Origin: Diadema setosum
Lineage: Eukaryota > Echinodermata > Echinoidea > Diadematoida > Diadematidae
DNA: 64,000 nt
Assembly (NCBI GenBank): GCA_033980235.1
Contig: CM067067.1
Coordinates: 39,723,985-39,787,984 of the forward strand
Direction of reading: 5' to 3'
Position numbers and translations under genes: made by a program. Below are positions 10,144 through 22,500 of the stretch, piece by piece. The notes under the pieces were generated by a model. The model saw only the letters and a list, made by a program, of their open reading frames with translations. It had not been told where the DNA came from and did not search any database. Position 1 is the stretch's first letter, and every line of letters begins with the position of its first letter.

Positions 10144-11254
10144 TGTCCCCGCCGAACGAGTTCGAGCAGGGGACTATGAAACGGGCTCCGTATGTGTGTG
10201 TGTCCGTCCGTGTGTCCATCCGTGTGTCCGTGTGTCCGTGTGTCCGTCCGTGTGTGCATCCGTGTGTGATCAAAATGTTCAAAATGCTACTCCTTCGCCA
10301 TTTCTTACCCGATTTTGATTCTGTTTGCTTTATATGATAGCGCTACATGGGAGCTTTGAAACTTCTATACAGAATTTCAATTGTGACCTTTGACCTTGAC
10401 CTTTGACCTATATTGTACATTTTGCTTCAAAATGCTACTCCTTCGCCATTTCTAACCCGATTTTGATTCCGTTTGCTTTATATGATGGCACAAGGTGAGG
10501 GCTTCAAAACTTCTACACAGAATTTTGACCTTTGACTTCTTTGACCTTTGACCTTGATTTTTGACCTATATTGTACATTTTGCTACAAAATGCTACTCCT
10601 TCGCCATTTGTAACCCGATTTCAATTCCGTTTGCTTTAAGTGATGACACTAGGTGAGGGCTTCAAAACATCTACACAGAATTTTGACCTTTGACTTCTTT
10701 GACCTTTGACCTTGATTTTTGACCTATATTGTACATTGCCTACAAAATGCTACTCCTTCGCCATTTCTAACCCGATTTTGATTCCGTTTGCTTTATGTGA
10801 TGGCACTAGGTGAGGGCTTCAAAACTTCTACACAGAATTTTGACCTTTGACTTCTTTGACCTTTGACCTTGATTTTTGACCTATATTGTACATTTTGCTA
10901 CAAAATGCTACTCCTTTGCCATTTGTAACCCGATTTCAATTCCGTTTGCTTTAAGTGGTGGCACTAGGTGAGGGCTTCAAAACTTCTACACAGAATTTTG
11001 ACCTTTGACTTCTTTGACCTTTGACCTTGATTTTTTTTAAACCTATATTGTACATTGGCTACAAAATGCTACTCCTTCGCCATTTCTAACCCGATTTCGA
11101 TTCCGTTTGCTTTATGTGATGGCACTAGGTGAGGGCTTCAAAACTTCTACATAGAATTTTGACCTTTGACCTTCATCTTTTTACCTATATTGTACATTTT
11201 ACTACTAAATGCTACTTCCGGCGGGGACATATATTACGCACCGCGTAATTTCTA
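10144..11254 (+). mobile_element. Helentron/DINE-1-like element, family 2, copy A
   Basis: Order of parts: 5' end TGTCCCCGCCGAACGAG with a hairpin (CCCC..GGGG enclosing GAAC..GTTC); ACTATGAAACGGGCTCCGTA; a GTGT/GTCC microsatellite; about six 158-bp tandem units; subterminal TTCCGGCGGGGACAT, which inversely repeats the 5' end; a hairpin ATTACGC-ACC-GCGTAAT (11233-11249); and a terminal TTTCTA. This is the layout of non-autonomous Helentron (HINE/DINE-1) elements. Each unit contains TGACCTTTGACCT. No Rep/helicase is encoded. The class assignment is inferred from structure only. Confidence 0.6.
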
Positions 11255-11338
11255 CTTTTCCTTGTTATATCTAGGGACAGGTGCTACTCAGTACACAAAA
11301 TGTAGCTTCAGTGCTTTGATTCCCTATGTTTTTGTTAT

Positions 11339-12470
11339 TGTCCCCGCCGAAAGAGTTCGAGCAGGGGACTATGAAACGGGCTCCGTACGTGTGTGTGTCC
11401 GTGTGTCCGTCCGTCCGTCCGTCCGTCCGTCCGTGTGTCCGTCCGTGTGTCCGTGTGTGCGTCCGTGTGTGATCAAAATCTTCAATTTGCTACTTCTCTG
11501 TCATTTATGAGCCAATTTTGATTCTGTTTGCTTTGTATGATAGCACTACATGGGAGCTTTGAAACTTCTACACAGAATTTCAGTCGTGACCTTTGACCTT
11601 GACCTTTGACCTATATTGTACATTTTGCTACAAAATGCTACTCCTTCGCCATTTCTAACCCGATTTCGATTCCGTTTGCTTTATGTGATGGCACTAGGTG
11701 AGGGCTTCAAAACTTCTACACAGAATTTTGACCTTTGACTTCTTTGACCTTTGACCTTGATTTTTTGACCTATATTGTACATTTTGCTACAAAATGCTAC
11801 TCCTTCGCCATTTTTAACCCGATTTCGATTCCGTTTGCTTTATGTGATGGCACTAGGTGAGGGCTTCAAAACTTCTACACAGAATTTTGACCTTTGACTT
11901 CTTTGACCTTTGACCTTGATTTTTTACCTATATTGTACATTTTGCTACGAAATGCTACTCCTTCGCCATTTTTAACCCGATTTCAATTCCGTTTGCTTTT
12001 TATGATGGCACTAGTTGAGGGCTTCAAAACTTCTACACAGAATTTTGACCTTTGACTTCTTTGACCTTTGACCTTGATTTTTGACCTATATTGTGCATTT
12101 TGCTACAGAATGCTACTCCTTCGCCATTTCTAACCCGATTTCGATTCCGTTTGCTTTATGTGATAGCACTAGGTGAGGGCTTCAAAACTTCTACACAGAA
12201 TTTTGACCTTTGTCTTCTTTGACCTTTGACCTTGATTTTTGACCTATATTGTACATTGGCTACAAAATGCTACTCCTTCGCCATTTCTAACCCAATTTCG
12301 ATTCCATTTGCTTTATGTGATGGCACTAGGTGAGGGCTTCAAAACTTCTACACAGAATTTTGACCTTTGACTTCTTTGACCTTTGACCTTGATTTTTTAC
12401 CTATATTGCACATTTTGTTACAAAATGCTACTTCCGGCGGGGACATATGTTACGCACCGCGTAATTTCTA
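11339..12470 (+). mobile_element. Helentron/DINE-1-like element, family 2, copy B
   Basis: Same orientation and layout as copy A, about 85 bp downstream. The 5' end is TGTCCCCGCCGAAAGAG, the GTCC microsatellite is longer (11397-11470), and about six 158-bp units follow. It then has CTTCCGGCGGGGACATATG, hairpin TTACGC-ACC-GCGTAA and TTTCTA. Both copies continue with CTTTTCCTTGTT after TTTCTA, so the exact 3' end may lie a few bases further on, or the pair arose by tandem duplication. Confidence 0.6.
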
Positions 12471-13070
12471 CTTTTCCTTGTTTTGTCTTTGTTATTCTAC
12501 ACTTTTTTGGGGGGTGAGTTGGTGCTTTTCTTAAAGGCACTAATCATTAAAAAATAGTACAAGTAATGAGTGCAAGGTGTGTTTGTCTTAGATTAAGATT
12601 ATTATGTATAATTATAGTTATGATATGTATACAAACAAAAATGCTTTAGGTGGCTTTTAGGTGACAATATGATAGTGGAGATATAATTATTCACAAGATT
12701 TGATTATTGTTGAGTTTCTCAACCATGATGAGCATAAAGGCAGGTTTTATAAAGGACATTGCTCAGTGTACATTATTTGGTTTTATGTGTATTTTAAAAC
12801 AAAACAAAAGAATTACACTGCTAGAGTAAAACTGCTCTCTCACACAGCAAATCACTGGGAAAGGTTTAACTTCATTGTCCTTGTTCACTGAGTACATAAC
12901 TACCACAGTCAATCAATGCTTTTATGTTTTATGCCAAGTTCATCACTCGTCAAAGTACTATGATATTCTGCATTTATTTACGAGTACAGTTTCTTGGACA
13001 GTACACCAACCAGTATTTTACACCTTCCATGTTTATAATGCCCCTGCCCCTTCCATTTTTTAACTCACAG

Positions 13071-13120
13071 TTGGATGTCGATCTTGCCAGCTTAGACCTC
13101 AGCAAGGCCTCAACAGAATG
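13071..13120 (+). CDS. E-Syt-like C2C domain, fourth exon
   Basis: Acceptor CATTTTTTAACTCACAG|TTG and donor TG|GTGAGA bound 50 nt. Phase 0 entry and phase 2 exit give LDVDLASLDLSKASTE and the first two bases of W. After IGQ this completes the C2 'IGxVxVxLxxLDLSKxxxxWYxL' strand, with the conserved Trp codon split across the intron. Confidence 0.85.
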
Positions 13121-13996
<876 letters not shown>

Positions 13997-14060
13997 GTAC
14001 AACCTGAAGCGTGTTTCACCAGACTCAGTGTCCCGCCTCTCTACAAGCTTCTCCACATGA
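13997..14060 (+). CDS. E-Syt-like gene, terminal coding exon with stop
   Basis: Acceptor TTCCGTGCTAG|G restores the Trp codon (TG+G). The exon reads YNLKRVSPDSVSRLSTSFST and stops at TGA (14058-14060). WYNL is the final C2 strand. The Ser-rich tail after it is short, as expected for a protein that ends with its last C2 domain. The seven exons give about 170 C-terminal residues of a protein that would be several hundred residues long in full. Confidence 0.85.
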
Positions 14061-15126
14061 CGCTGACACACCCCTTCCTACCATTATAGCCACGCCCCCT
14101 TTTACCATCTTATCATCACAACCATATTCACAGCATAAGGACCTTGACACTACAGGCTGAGGTTGTATGTAAAGATTTGGGATTTGACTCTGCACAAAGG
14201 CGGTCTTTGGGAGCATTGTCTCTGTGTGCTGCATCCATATTGTCTGTAATCCCAGTCCATGAGCCCATACTGTACATGATATCATGCATCCATGTTAGAT
14301 ATTAGAAATAGTCTGTAAGACACTACACCAACACTTGTCTCAAGATGCCCACCAGAATGCACAGAGCAGTTCACATAACAGTCTACTAGTGGGTCTGTTG
14401 AGTTTCATCATGCAATCTGACTGACTGCAGGTCTAGATATTGATAAATAGGTGACCTCCGTTCCTTTCCCCATGTGATTGTGTCATATCTTTTATTTACC
14501 TGATTATTGTTATGTAAAGGTCCAAATATTTGTCCTTATCACAAAGTTGTGATGCCAGTTTAAAGAGTTGGGAGGATACAGCGCTGTCTTTTTTCATCAG
14601 ACATTTGTTACTGTAAAGAGATTCAGTATACCCTCCTTGAGATAAAGGATTAAAAAAAAAATCAGTTATGCATGCTCCACAGTCTCTTAGAAAACCTCTG
14701 AGTATCAAAGAAAATTGCAGTTAAAGATGTTGTCTTTTCACTGACAACAACAAAAATGTCTTTTTGCAATTATTTTGACATCTAATGTGTTGCACTTTGA
14801 TTCATTCAGTAAAAGAGACAGAAAAAATCTAAAGTTTCTTTCACATGATGGTGAATTATAGCTTAAAGTTGTTGAATGTCTCTGCCTGTCATCATTTTAG
14901 TTTTCTCGTTTAGCACTGTCTTGTAAGAGGTTTCACTCGGGTCCTCGTATTGTGAGGAGCTAGTCTAGAAATGGTGAGGAGTCTAGATAGAAATGCTGTT
15001 GTGCATCAGTCAAGCATGCACCAAGCCATGCTGTATTCTGCAATGTATCTAATCAGTGCTACTCTAGAAAGCCTGGACATACAATGTACCTCCAGAGTGT
15101 GCAAGTCAAGTTGTTATAGAAAGTGT

Positions 15127-15239
15127 TACTGTAAAATTTAATGTGGAAATTAAATTGTAATTTTTTTTTTTGTGCTTGTTTCTGGTTGAACGGAATGCGC
15201 GAAAATTTCCACATCACAAAAAATTCCACTTTTACAGTA
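15127..15239. mobile_element. Small TA-flanked MITE (CTGTAAAA ends)
   Basis: TACTGTAAAATTTAATGTGG at the left is matched by CCACTTTTACAGTA at the right. The interior contains GTGGAAATT and AATTTCCACAT, which also pair. TA at both ends suggests a Tc1/mariner-type duplication. Confidence 0.55.
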
Positions 15240-16208
15240 TTATTGCATCTGCAATAGCTGCCTATGATTCATTTCTCTAATGTCCTTGTAAACTTTGTGT
15301 GCCAGGTATTGTACCTCTTTGAGATTTTCTTAGTAAAGTTGTGTAGACTGATGTATTGGGTTGATACCTGCTATCATAGTCTTCACATTAGTTGAGAGAT
15401 CTCTGTGTGAACTGAGTATTGGTAAATTCACTTCATTTCATTACGTTGTGGCTTTCATGACTTCACATTATTTATCTTTAGAGCTTTCATTTCAGTCTGC
15501 TTTCACAACAGACCTAGAATGCCTAGAACCTGATTTACAACTACAAAGGCATGTGTAGACTATAAAATACTGAGCACAAATCTGAAAGTCAAACCTGGTA
15601 TCTATAGCCTACAGTGTGCGATGGAGACTCAACTGTGATACTGTTGTCAGTATAATTATGGCAATTGTTTTCATGCATTGATTTGGAGGAAAGTCAATGT
15701 GAAACAAAGGCAGTTCATTTGCACTCTTTCTTTCAGTCATTCTAAACTGAATGTCAAGTTGGTGTATACCCAACCGGCTTGGCAAAAAGATGTCATTGAT
15801 GCTAGTGGCTCTTGTGTGTTTCAATGTAGATTTTGCTTGTTGGTAACAAAGAGAATTTTGTAAATGCATTTTTAGCTGTGTTGACCAGTGGTTTAACTAT
15901 GCTTGTATGTTATAGCTATGTCTTCTTTGTTGTACAGATTTTGTTAGCTTGTATGTGTGTCATCTTTGAAAGTAAAGTTCCCTATCATATCCTACTAGTG
16001 AAATATTAATATTGGATAGCATTTAATAAGTGCAGGTTGTCAGAGCCAAGTCGTCCTCCCCCCCATAACATAGAACTTCACTTGTTCATTCTGCTCGTAC
16101 AAATGAGCTGTAACATTTTCCTATGTGGTTTATTCAGGTTTGGTCACCAGAAGAACTGAAATATGGGCACTTTTTGCTTGCATGAAAATTATCCACAAGA
16201 TTTTGTAT

Positions 16209-16774
16209 TTAAAGGGAAGACAAACCCAAAGAACAATGTGGATTGAGTGAAAGCAGTAACATTAGTAGAACACATCAGTGAAAGTTTGAGGAAAATCGGA
16301 CAATCGATGCAAAAGTTATGAATTTTTAAAGTTTTGGTGTTGGAACCGCTGGATGAGGAGACTACTAGAGGTTATGACGTATGAGAGGACCACAATATAA
16401 AGGAAATATAAAAGGAATTCCACAAAAATTCACTTTTCTAGCAAAATGAAAGAGTTCTTGACTAACCGCTTTCAGAAAGCAGGGGAAATAAGTGCTACAC
16501 CTAACATATGTCAGTATCAAGTTGATGGAATATGTAATTTTCATGAAAAATGAATTTTCATTGAATTCCCTTTTTATTTTCTTTATATTGTAGTCCACTC
16601 ATACGTCATAACCTCTAGTAGTCTCCTTACCCAGCAGTTGCAACACCAAAACTTTAAAAATTCATAACTTTTGCATCGATTGCCCGATTTTCCTCAAATT
16701 TTCACTGATGTGCTCTATTAATATTACTGCTTTCACTCAATCCACATTGCTCTTTGGGTTTACTTTCCCTTTAA
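16209..16774. mobile_element. TTAA-flanked foldback family, copy 1
   Basis: Long arms run from TTAAAGGGAAGACAAACCC (left) to GGGTTTACTTTCCCTTTAA (right) and pair over about 180 bp each. They include GTGGATTGAGTGAAAGCAGT and TTATGACGTATGAG. Two other copies lie at 34679-34956 and 53775-54339. All three carry TTAA at both ends. No transposase frame is present. Confidence 0.8.
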
Positions 16775-17827
16775 GTATATCTTTCAGTGTTTATGTTTTT
16801 CTGTAAATGGTCAATTTATTTGGTTGGTGGGCACTTATTTCTAGTTATTTTGGATACGCAAAGGATGTGTACAGGAACACTCGGCATTAGCATTGCACAT
16901 CTTGTCCTAATGTGATGTTTTAATAGGAATGTGGATATTTGTAACCTCATGTGTATAGTCTAATAGATGGTAATGTGCTAAATTTGAAGTGATGCTTCAA
17001 TGAAGGTATTCAGGCGAAATGATATCATCATCAAGTCTTCTGTGTTATAAAAGCATGTGCTTTCTTTCATATGCTTTCAAACACTTCTATTTCTTGCAAT
17101 ATAGTGTATCAATAAGGAAGAAAACACTAGCTCACAGACACATGTTATATTTTGCCTGGCCAAACAGTGCATTATTTGATGCCACCTTGGGAGGCAGATT
17201 AGCTGTTTTGGATTGCTAGATTTTCTCATCTGGGCCTAGTGGAGAATTTGCAGTTGTAACTGAAATTTGAATGGTCATTTGCCATTTTATGAAAGAGCAC
17301 CCATTGTTTGTGACTTTGCCTTTTATCTTTATACAGGCCAAACTTTACACTATACTTTTCATGACTTTCATGTCTTTAGTGGGGCAAAATATCTTGTGAT
17401 GATGATATTTTTCATCATATTCTTTCATGGCACTATTTCTTTTGTTGCTCATCTCTCTCTCTCTCTCTCTCTCTCTTTTTTGCTTGTAAAGATACATATA
17501 TATTCCTCATTTGTGCTTTGATGTCTAGAGATGCAGGTATTTTTTTTCGTGAGTTATGCATTATATACTACACCATGATAATTTAGGGACTACAGAGGTA
17601 TAATCTGACATATTTTATGGAAAAAAGTGTACTTTGTACAGAAAGGAAGAATTGATGGATCTTTTCCCATCAGCAGTCTGTCTTGGTGTATGAATAGAAT
17701 TTGATTTGTCTGACAGCAGCTGTAAGCCAGTCTTATCAGACCTTTTAAGGGTAGAACTGAAATTAATTTGTCTTTCTCTGACAGTATAGACTTTATTGGG
17801 TATCACATATCGGCTCCTTTTTTTTTA

Positions 17828-18634
17828 ATGCCTCCGCCAACGAAGTGGTCGGAGGCATTATGTTTTCGGGTCGTCCGTACGTTCGTACGTCCGTACGTCC
17901 GTCCCGTTTTGTTTTTGTCGATATCTCAAGAACCGTGTGGTGGTTTTACATCAAACTTGGTATGAGGGTATATCCTGGGAGGATAATAGTTTGTATGGAT
18001 TTTAGGGTCACGGGGTCAAAGGTCAAGGGTCAAAGGTCAAGTGAAAATGTTAAAATTTAACTTTTTTCTCCATATCTCACAAATATTTCAAGATATATCT
18101 TCATGGAACTTAATGTATATGCATGTACTGACTGACAGTGACCATTTAGGGTATTTATAGGTCATGGGTCAAAGGTCAGGGGGTCAAAGGTCGAGGTCAA
18201 CTCATCAAATTGTCACTATTTCCCTCTCATCTATGCAATGCCTGTAAAATTTAATTTTACAGGCATTGCATAGAATTCATACAATTTAATTGATTATTAC
18301 CCGATACAGATTCTCTTGGAAGTATCTTGTCAAAAGGTCAAAGGCCAAAAGGTCAAGAGAAAGTGCTAAATTTCACTTCTTTAAACTTATAAAAGGGTCA
18401 AAAGTTGGGTACAAATCCCTAAATACCTGCACTCTTATTAGACAGTATAGCCATTCATCCAAATAAACCTAGTTCAAGGAAAGTGAACATTCAATGCGTT
18501 TGTGACAAACCTGTCATTTTTAATATTTTGCCAGTTATGTGAAACTGTCATCACACATTGTCAAGACATTGTGCTGTAGGCGTATTCGGAGAACCATGCA
18601 TTATGGCGGAGGCATACCAGTCGCCATTTCTAGT
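17828..18634 (+). mobile_element. Helentron/DINE-1-like element, family 1, copy 1
   Basis: 5' end ATGCCTCCGCCAACGAAGTG with a hairpin (GCCTCCG..CGGAGGC), ATTATGTTTTCGGG, a CGTACGTCC/GTCC microsatellite and repeated GGTCAAAGGTCA arrays. It then has subterminal TTATGGCGGAGGCAT (inverse of the 5' end), a degenerate 3' hairpin (GTCGCC) and ATTTCTAG. It lacks the second half of the 3' hairpin that the copy at 59859-61177 keeps. A small palindrome (TGCAATGCCTGTAAAATTTA and its inverse, 18234-18271) lies inside. Confidence 0.65.
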
Positions 18635-20470
18635 TTAAATTTAATTTTTTTAAACGTCGAGTGTGACAACATTACAGCTCGAATAGAAATAACTGATTTT
18701 TTCATGTGATCCTTTTATAATAGAAAAAGAAAATGTTCTCTGTGGCTGACATTTGGGTATTCTTTTTCTTTGAAGACATTTTAGCATTATTTTAGTGTTT
18801 TACAGAAAAGCTCTTAAGGGTGTGTAGTTGACAAAGACCATCAGTGGATTAATCATTGCAGACATTGTATCTGGATTAATTTAGTACTAGTACAGCAAAC
18901 TGTATTGTACTGGTTACAGATATGCATGATGGCATGAGTGAAGATGAACTAAGTTTATGGCATGAGTGAAGATGAAGAAGTTTATTGACCTGCTGCTTTG
19001 AGAACTTGCTTATGTAAACCCAAGTGAATTATAAACCTCCCTCACATGCCCTTAAACATGCATTAGGTAATGTAGTTTGTACTCGATTCAAGCTCATGCT
19101 TTTGCATTTGATGGACCTGTTTGAAAGGCAAAAGGTAAAATATAAGCTTCAACATAGCAAGAAGGCATTCAAGGTATACTTGACATAAAGAAATTCCCAT
19201 TAACCCTGTGTCATCTAAAGACGTATAATTTGTACAAATCATTGTACCATCTGAGCCAGAGAGTTTTCTTCTCTGCATAAGTCTTCCAGACAGGTTTCTT
19301 TCTGCTTTTGTTTGTTTTCTATTTCATTTTGCTTGCTTCGTTGAATTATTTCAAAATGCATATATGGCTGAATTTTAACTAATCACAAAAAAATCATTGT
19401 CTTGTGAAATTTATGCAGTATGGCTCATGACTAATAGTGATTGTACTTTTTCTGAATTTTACTGTTACCAGAATGTAGAGTTCTCATATAACAGTAATGT
19501 AACAGTAATTGTAAATAGAATAACCTTGATGTGCATTTGATGTTTCAGTGTGTTGTGGAGCTGATGTGTAGACCCCCCACCTATAAACCTTTTTTTGTCA
19601 TTGTTCTCCATCCAATGTCCCCTCATAAGTAAGAGACATGAGATAGAACTAGGAGCAGTCAGTCTCTCCACCTGCTGTAAATATACCGTGTTATTCTTCT
19701 GATTTGATGTGCAGTGTATCATTGGTCAGTTTGTGTTCTGATGTTTTTTACAAGGCCATGAAACAAAAAGTAAGAAGACACAGAAAGGTGTAGATGTTTT
19801 CTCATCCAGACATACGTGAAATCGATGCTCCTATTACACCAACCAAGGAGAAACTGTCAGGATGCAAAGGAATGTGCACAGGTTAGAACTGAGATGTTGG
19901 AATTTAAAATTAACACCTTTAGATTTGGGACTTTGAAGTCCACAGCTTATATGAATTCAAAATAAGTAATTCTGTATGTTATTGATCTGCCCTGAATTTC
20001 ATTTGTGAATTGGTACTTGGAATCTGAGAAACGTGTTGTAAGTCTTCAGTCAAATGCAAGTGTTTGGCGTAAAAAAATCATGAATATAAATGTTACTAAA
20101 AATTCCTTGCAGGATCTCTGAATATGAAGGGTGACTTGTAGTTCTCCGCATATGGAGGGTGCCTTGTAGTTTGTGTCAGATCAAAATGATTAATCATGTG
20201 TAGTATCATGACCAGGAATTAAGTAAAAATGCTCCTCACCTAAACCATTTTATATATTCCATTCTCGCGAGGTCCATATGACATTTGGCAAACAGGGCCA
20301 TGCATCCGAAGTACATTTGTAATATAGAGTACTGCACATCTATTTGGTAGGGATAGATGTATACTGCACATTGCTTTGCAATAATGTTTCATGTGAATAC
20401 ATGTTAAAAAAAAAATGCAAAAAACCCCCCCAAAAAAACCCTTGCCCTCATCTCATTGTCAGTGTGTGAC

Positions 20471-20935
20471 AATTTTATTTGTCAGGCTTCAAAATTATTC
20501 ACTTGGATGTCAGGCTTCATTTAGATTCACTTAATTATCAGACTCCAAAATGATTCACTTCAGTGTTAATTAAAATGATTCACTTAAAGGTGAGGCTTCA
20601 AAATGATTCACTTAAAGGTGAGGCTTCAAAATGATTCACTTAAAGGTGAGGCTTCAAAATGATTCACTTAAATTTCAGGCTTCATATAAATTTACTTAGA
20701 TGTCAAGCTTCAAAACGAATCATTTAAATGTCGGACTTCAAAGTAGTCACTTAAATGCCAGGCTTCAAAGTGATTCATATAAATGTGAGGTTTTAAAATG
20801 AAACACTTAATTTTCAGGCTTCAAAATGATTCACTTAAACGTTGAGCTTCAAAACTATTCACTTACTTGTATGTTGGACTTTAAAATGAGTCACTTAAGT
20901 GTCAGGCTTCAAAATTATTTCAAAGGCATTTACGG
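20471..20935 (+). repeat. Degenerate 28-bp tandem repeat
   Basis: The unit is about CACTTAAAGGTGAGGCTTCA plus AAATGATT. Three exact 28-bp units occur near 20580-20665, flanked on both sides by roughly 13 diverged units (GGCTTCAAAATGATTCACTT with variable AATGTCAG). The decay from centre to edges is typical of a minisatellite. Confidence 0.8.
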
Positions 20936-21514
20936 TGTATGTTGATGTGCTCTAAATATGTCAATTCTAATTTCAGTTTATTTTCAATATACAGAGATCC
21001 CCAAATCAAATTGCTAGATGTGGCAGTTTGTTGTGACGCTTGGTCAGCCTACTTCACCATGTTCACTCCCAGACTTCTCAAATAAGTTTACCTATCATTC
21101 TACTTAAATGAGCTTTGGCTAAATGGTTTTGATTACGATGAGAGCTTCTGGATGATCTAATGTGCAATGTTCATGAGGTAGGGTATCATTGTGTCTCATC
21201 GGTACTTCAGTGGTTGTTGGAGATATAATACTTAAGAAAGCATTTCTCTATATTTTTCTCTGCAGGGCCTTTTGGAATGCTGTTTTTATGAGAATTGATA
21301 CATGTATCGGGTAATTTCAAATTTTATACATTTTCAAAGTCGTGTAAGGGACACAATCGAAATGTATATGATGTGTCTGTAAATGTAGATTGTTTAGGAG
21401 TTGTAATTTGTGTTCCTATGAGTGATGACACGTGCTTGCTAAAATGCTTTTTATGTGATTTTTGTCAATTGTGTGAAATACATTAAATGTGTGTAATTCA
21501 TTGTGCAAATGTTG

Positions 21515-21520
21515 AATAAA
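21515..21520 (+). terminator. Candidate polyadenylation signal AATAAA
   Basis: A canonical AATAAA in GTTGAATAAAAATGTGCTGT is followed by a T-rich tract (CCTTATTCCTTATTCCTG). It is the first clean hexamer I noticed downstream of the E-Syt stop codon. The following sequence is the end of a TTCG..CGAA element, so the downstream U-rich element could be transposon-derived. Confidence 0.35.
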
Positions 21521-21523
21521 AAT

Positions 21524-21938
21524 GTGCTGTCCTTATTCCTTATTCCTGTTCGTTATTCCGAAGGTTCGTTAATCCGAAACACACGAATTCCCCATACCTA
21601 GAGGTTCGTTAATCCGAAAATGAAATAGGGTTCGCTATTCCGAAGGCTCCTTTATCCGAAAATGAAATAGGGTTCGTTATTCCGAAGGTTCGTTGATCCG
21701 AAAATGAAATGGGGTTCGTTATTCCGAAGGTTCGTTGTTCCGAAATGAAGTAGGGTCCGTAGCGAACCTTCGGAATAATGAGCTTTGGTTCATTTTCGGA
21801 TTAATGACCCTTCGGAATAACAAACCTTATCACATTTTCGGATTAACGAACCTTCGGAATAACGAATCTTCGGAATAACGAACCTTCGGAATAATGAACC
21901 TTCGGACCAAAGATCCTTCGGAATAACGAACTGTAACC
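21524..21938 (+). mobile_element. TTCG..CGAA palindrome-array element, copy 1
   Basis: Built almost entirely of repeated 14-mers TTCGTTATTCCGAA / TTCGTTAATCCGAA, facing one way in the left half and the other way in the right half, separated by AATGAAATAGGG spacers. Ends are GTGCTGT..GTTCGTTATTCCGAAGG and CCTTCGGAATAACGAACTGTAACC. The left end is interrupted by an extra CCTTATTCCTTATTCCT. No coding capacity and no clear target duplication for this copy. Confidence 0.75.
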
Positions 21939-22064
21939 GAAATGACAGGTTGACGTCTTAGCGATCATACGCAAGAGTTAAAGCGAGATGTTGCTGCTGA
22001 CATTAGTCACTGATAGCAGGACAGATAATCTCCTACAATGCCTACTGGCTTATGGATTGGCAAT

Positions 22065-22222
22065 AATAGGGAGCTTTAGATTTTAGACGCGCGGACGTTC
22101 AAAGGGAAAAAAAAAAACATGGTCTGAGCGTGCGCAGTAGCGCACATCAAGTTACTGCGCACGCTCAGACCATTTTTTTCCCCTTTGAACGTCCGCGCGT
22201 CTAAAATCTAAAGCTCCCTATT
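22065..22222. mobile_element. 158-bp near-perfect GC-rich hairpin (TA-flanked MITE)
   Basis: The left arm TAGGGAGCTTTAGATTTTAG, then ACGCGCGGACGTTC, GGTCTGAGCGTGCGCAGTA, is matched almost base for base by the right arm. The loop is about 20 bp. TA flanks GGGAGC..GCTCCC on each side. The arms are CpG-rich in an AT-rich neighbourhood. This would form a stable snapback RNA if transcribed. Confidence 0.8.
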
Positions 22223-22252
22223 GAATACAGTAATCAACAGCGGGAGTCAAAT

Positions 22253-22500
22253 CGGATAGGACATGAAATGGAGGTCCCGTTTGTGAGAAAGTCACAACTC
22301 AAGCACGTAAAAGATCCCGCTTCATTCATCGCAAAGAGCAGGGTGCATAACCCGGTGAAGTGGTCCCGACTTACTTCCAACTAGACCCCATGGAAGACCA
22401 TCTAGTGCAGCTGAATATGGGCTATCAAGCCATCCACTCAGATGGAAAATAAAACAAACAAGCAAACAAATAAAAACAAACAAAAACAAAGAAAAATACA
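22253..22500 (+). mobile_element. tRNA-derived SINE family A, 5'-truncated copy
   Basis: It matches the 3' two-thirds of the full copy at 41588-41972: CGGATAGGACAT, GGAGGTCCC, GAGTCACAACTC, ACGTAAAAGATCCCGCTTCA, AGAGCAGGGTG, GCTGAATATGGGCTATC and TCAGATGGAAA, ending in a CAAA/AAAC-rich tail. The tRNA-like head is missing. Confidence 0.75.

Larger units (their letters stand above)
10139..13070 (+). other. Intron dominated by two Helentron-like copies
   Basis: About 2.3 of 2.9 kb consists of two tandemly placed copies of one repeat family (10144-11254 and 11339-12470). The last roughly 600 bp is unique AT-rich sequence leading to the acceptor at 13070. Confidence 0.7.
14061..21523 (+). other. 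3' flank / probable long 3' UTR of the E-Syt-like gene
   Basis: No coding sequence. A good polyadenylation hexamer, AATAAA, is at 21515-21520, immediately before a transposon copy. Nearer hexamers of that quality were not found, so the transcript may have a 3' UTR of up to 7 kb, though shorter ends are possible. The stretch includes a TA-flanked foldback (15127-15239), a TTAA foldback (16209-16774), a (TC)n run (17455-17477), a Helentron-like element (17828-18634) and a 28-bp degenerate tandem array (20471-20935). Confidence 0.4.

Noticed and set aside
10088..10318. Open frame running through the E-Syt exon into the GTCC repeat
   Set aside because: It reads past a good splice donor into a transposon microsatellite (poly Cys/Val/Arg). 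The spliced frame is strongly supported instead.
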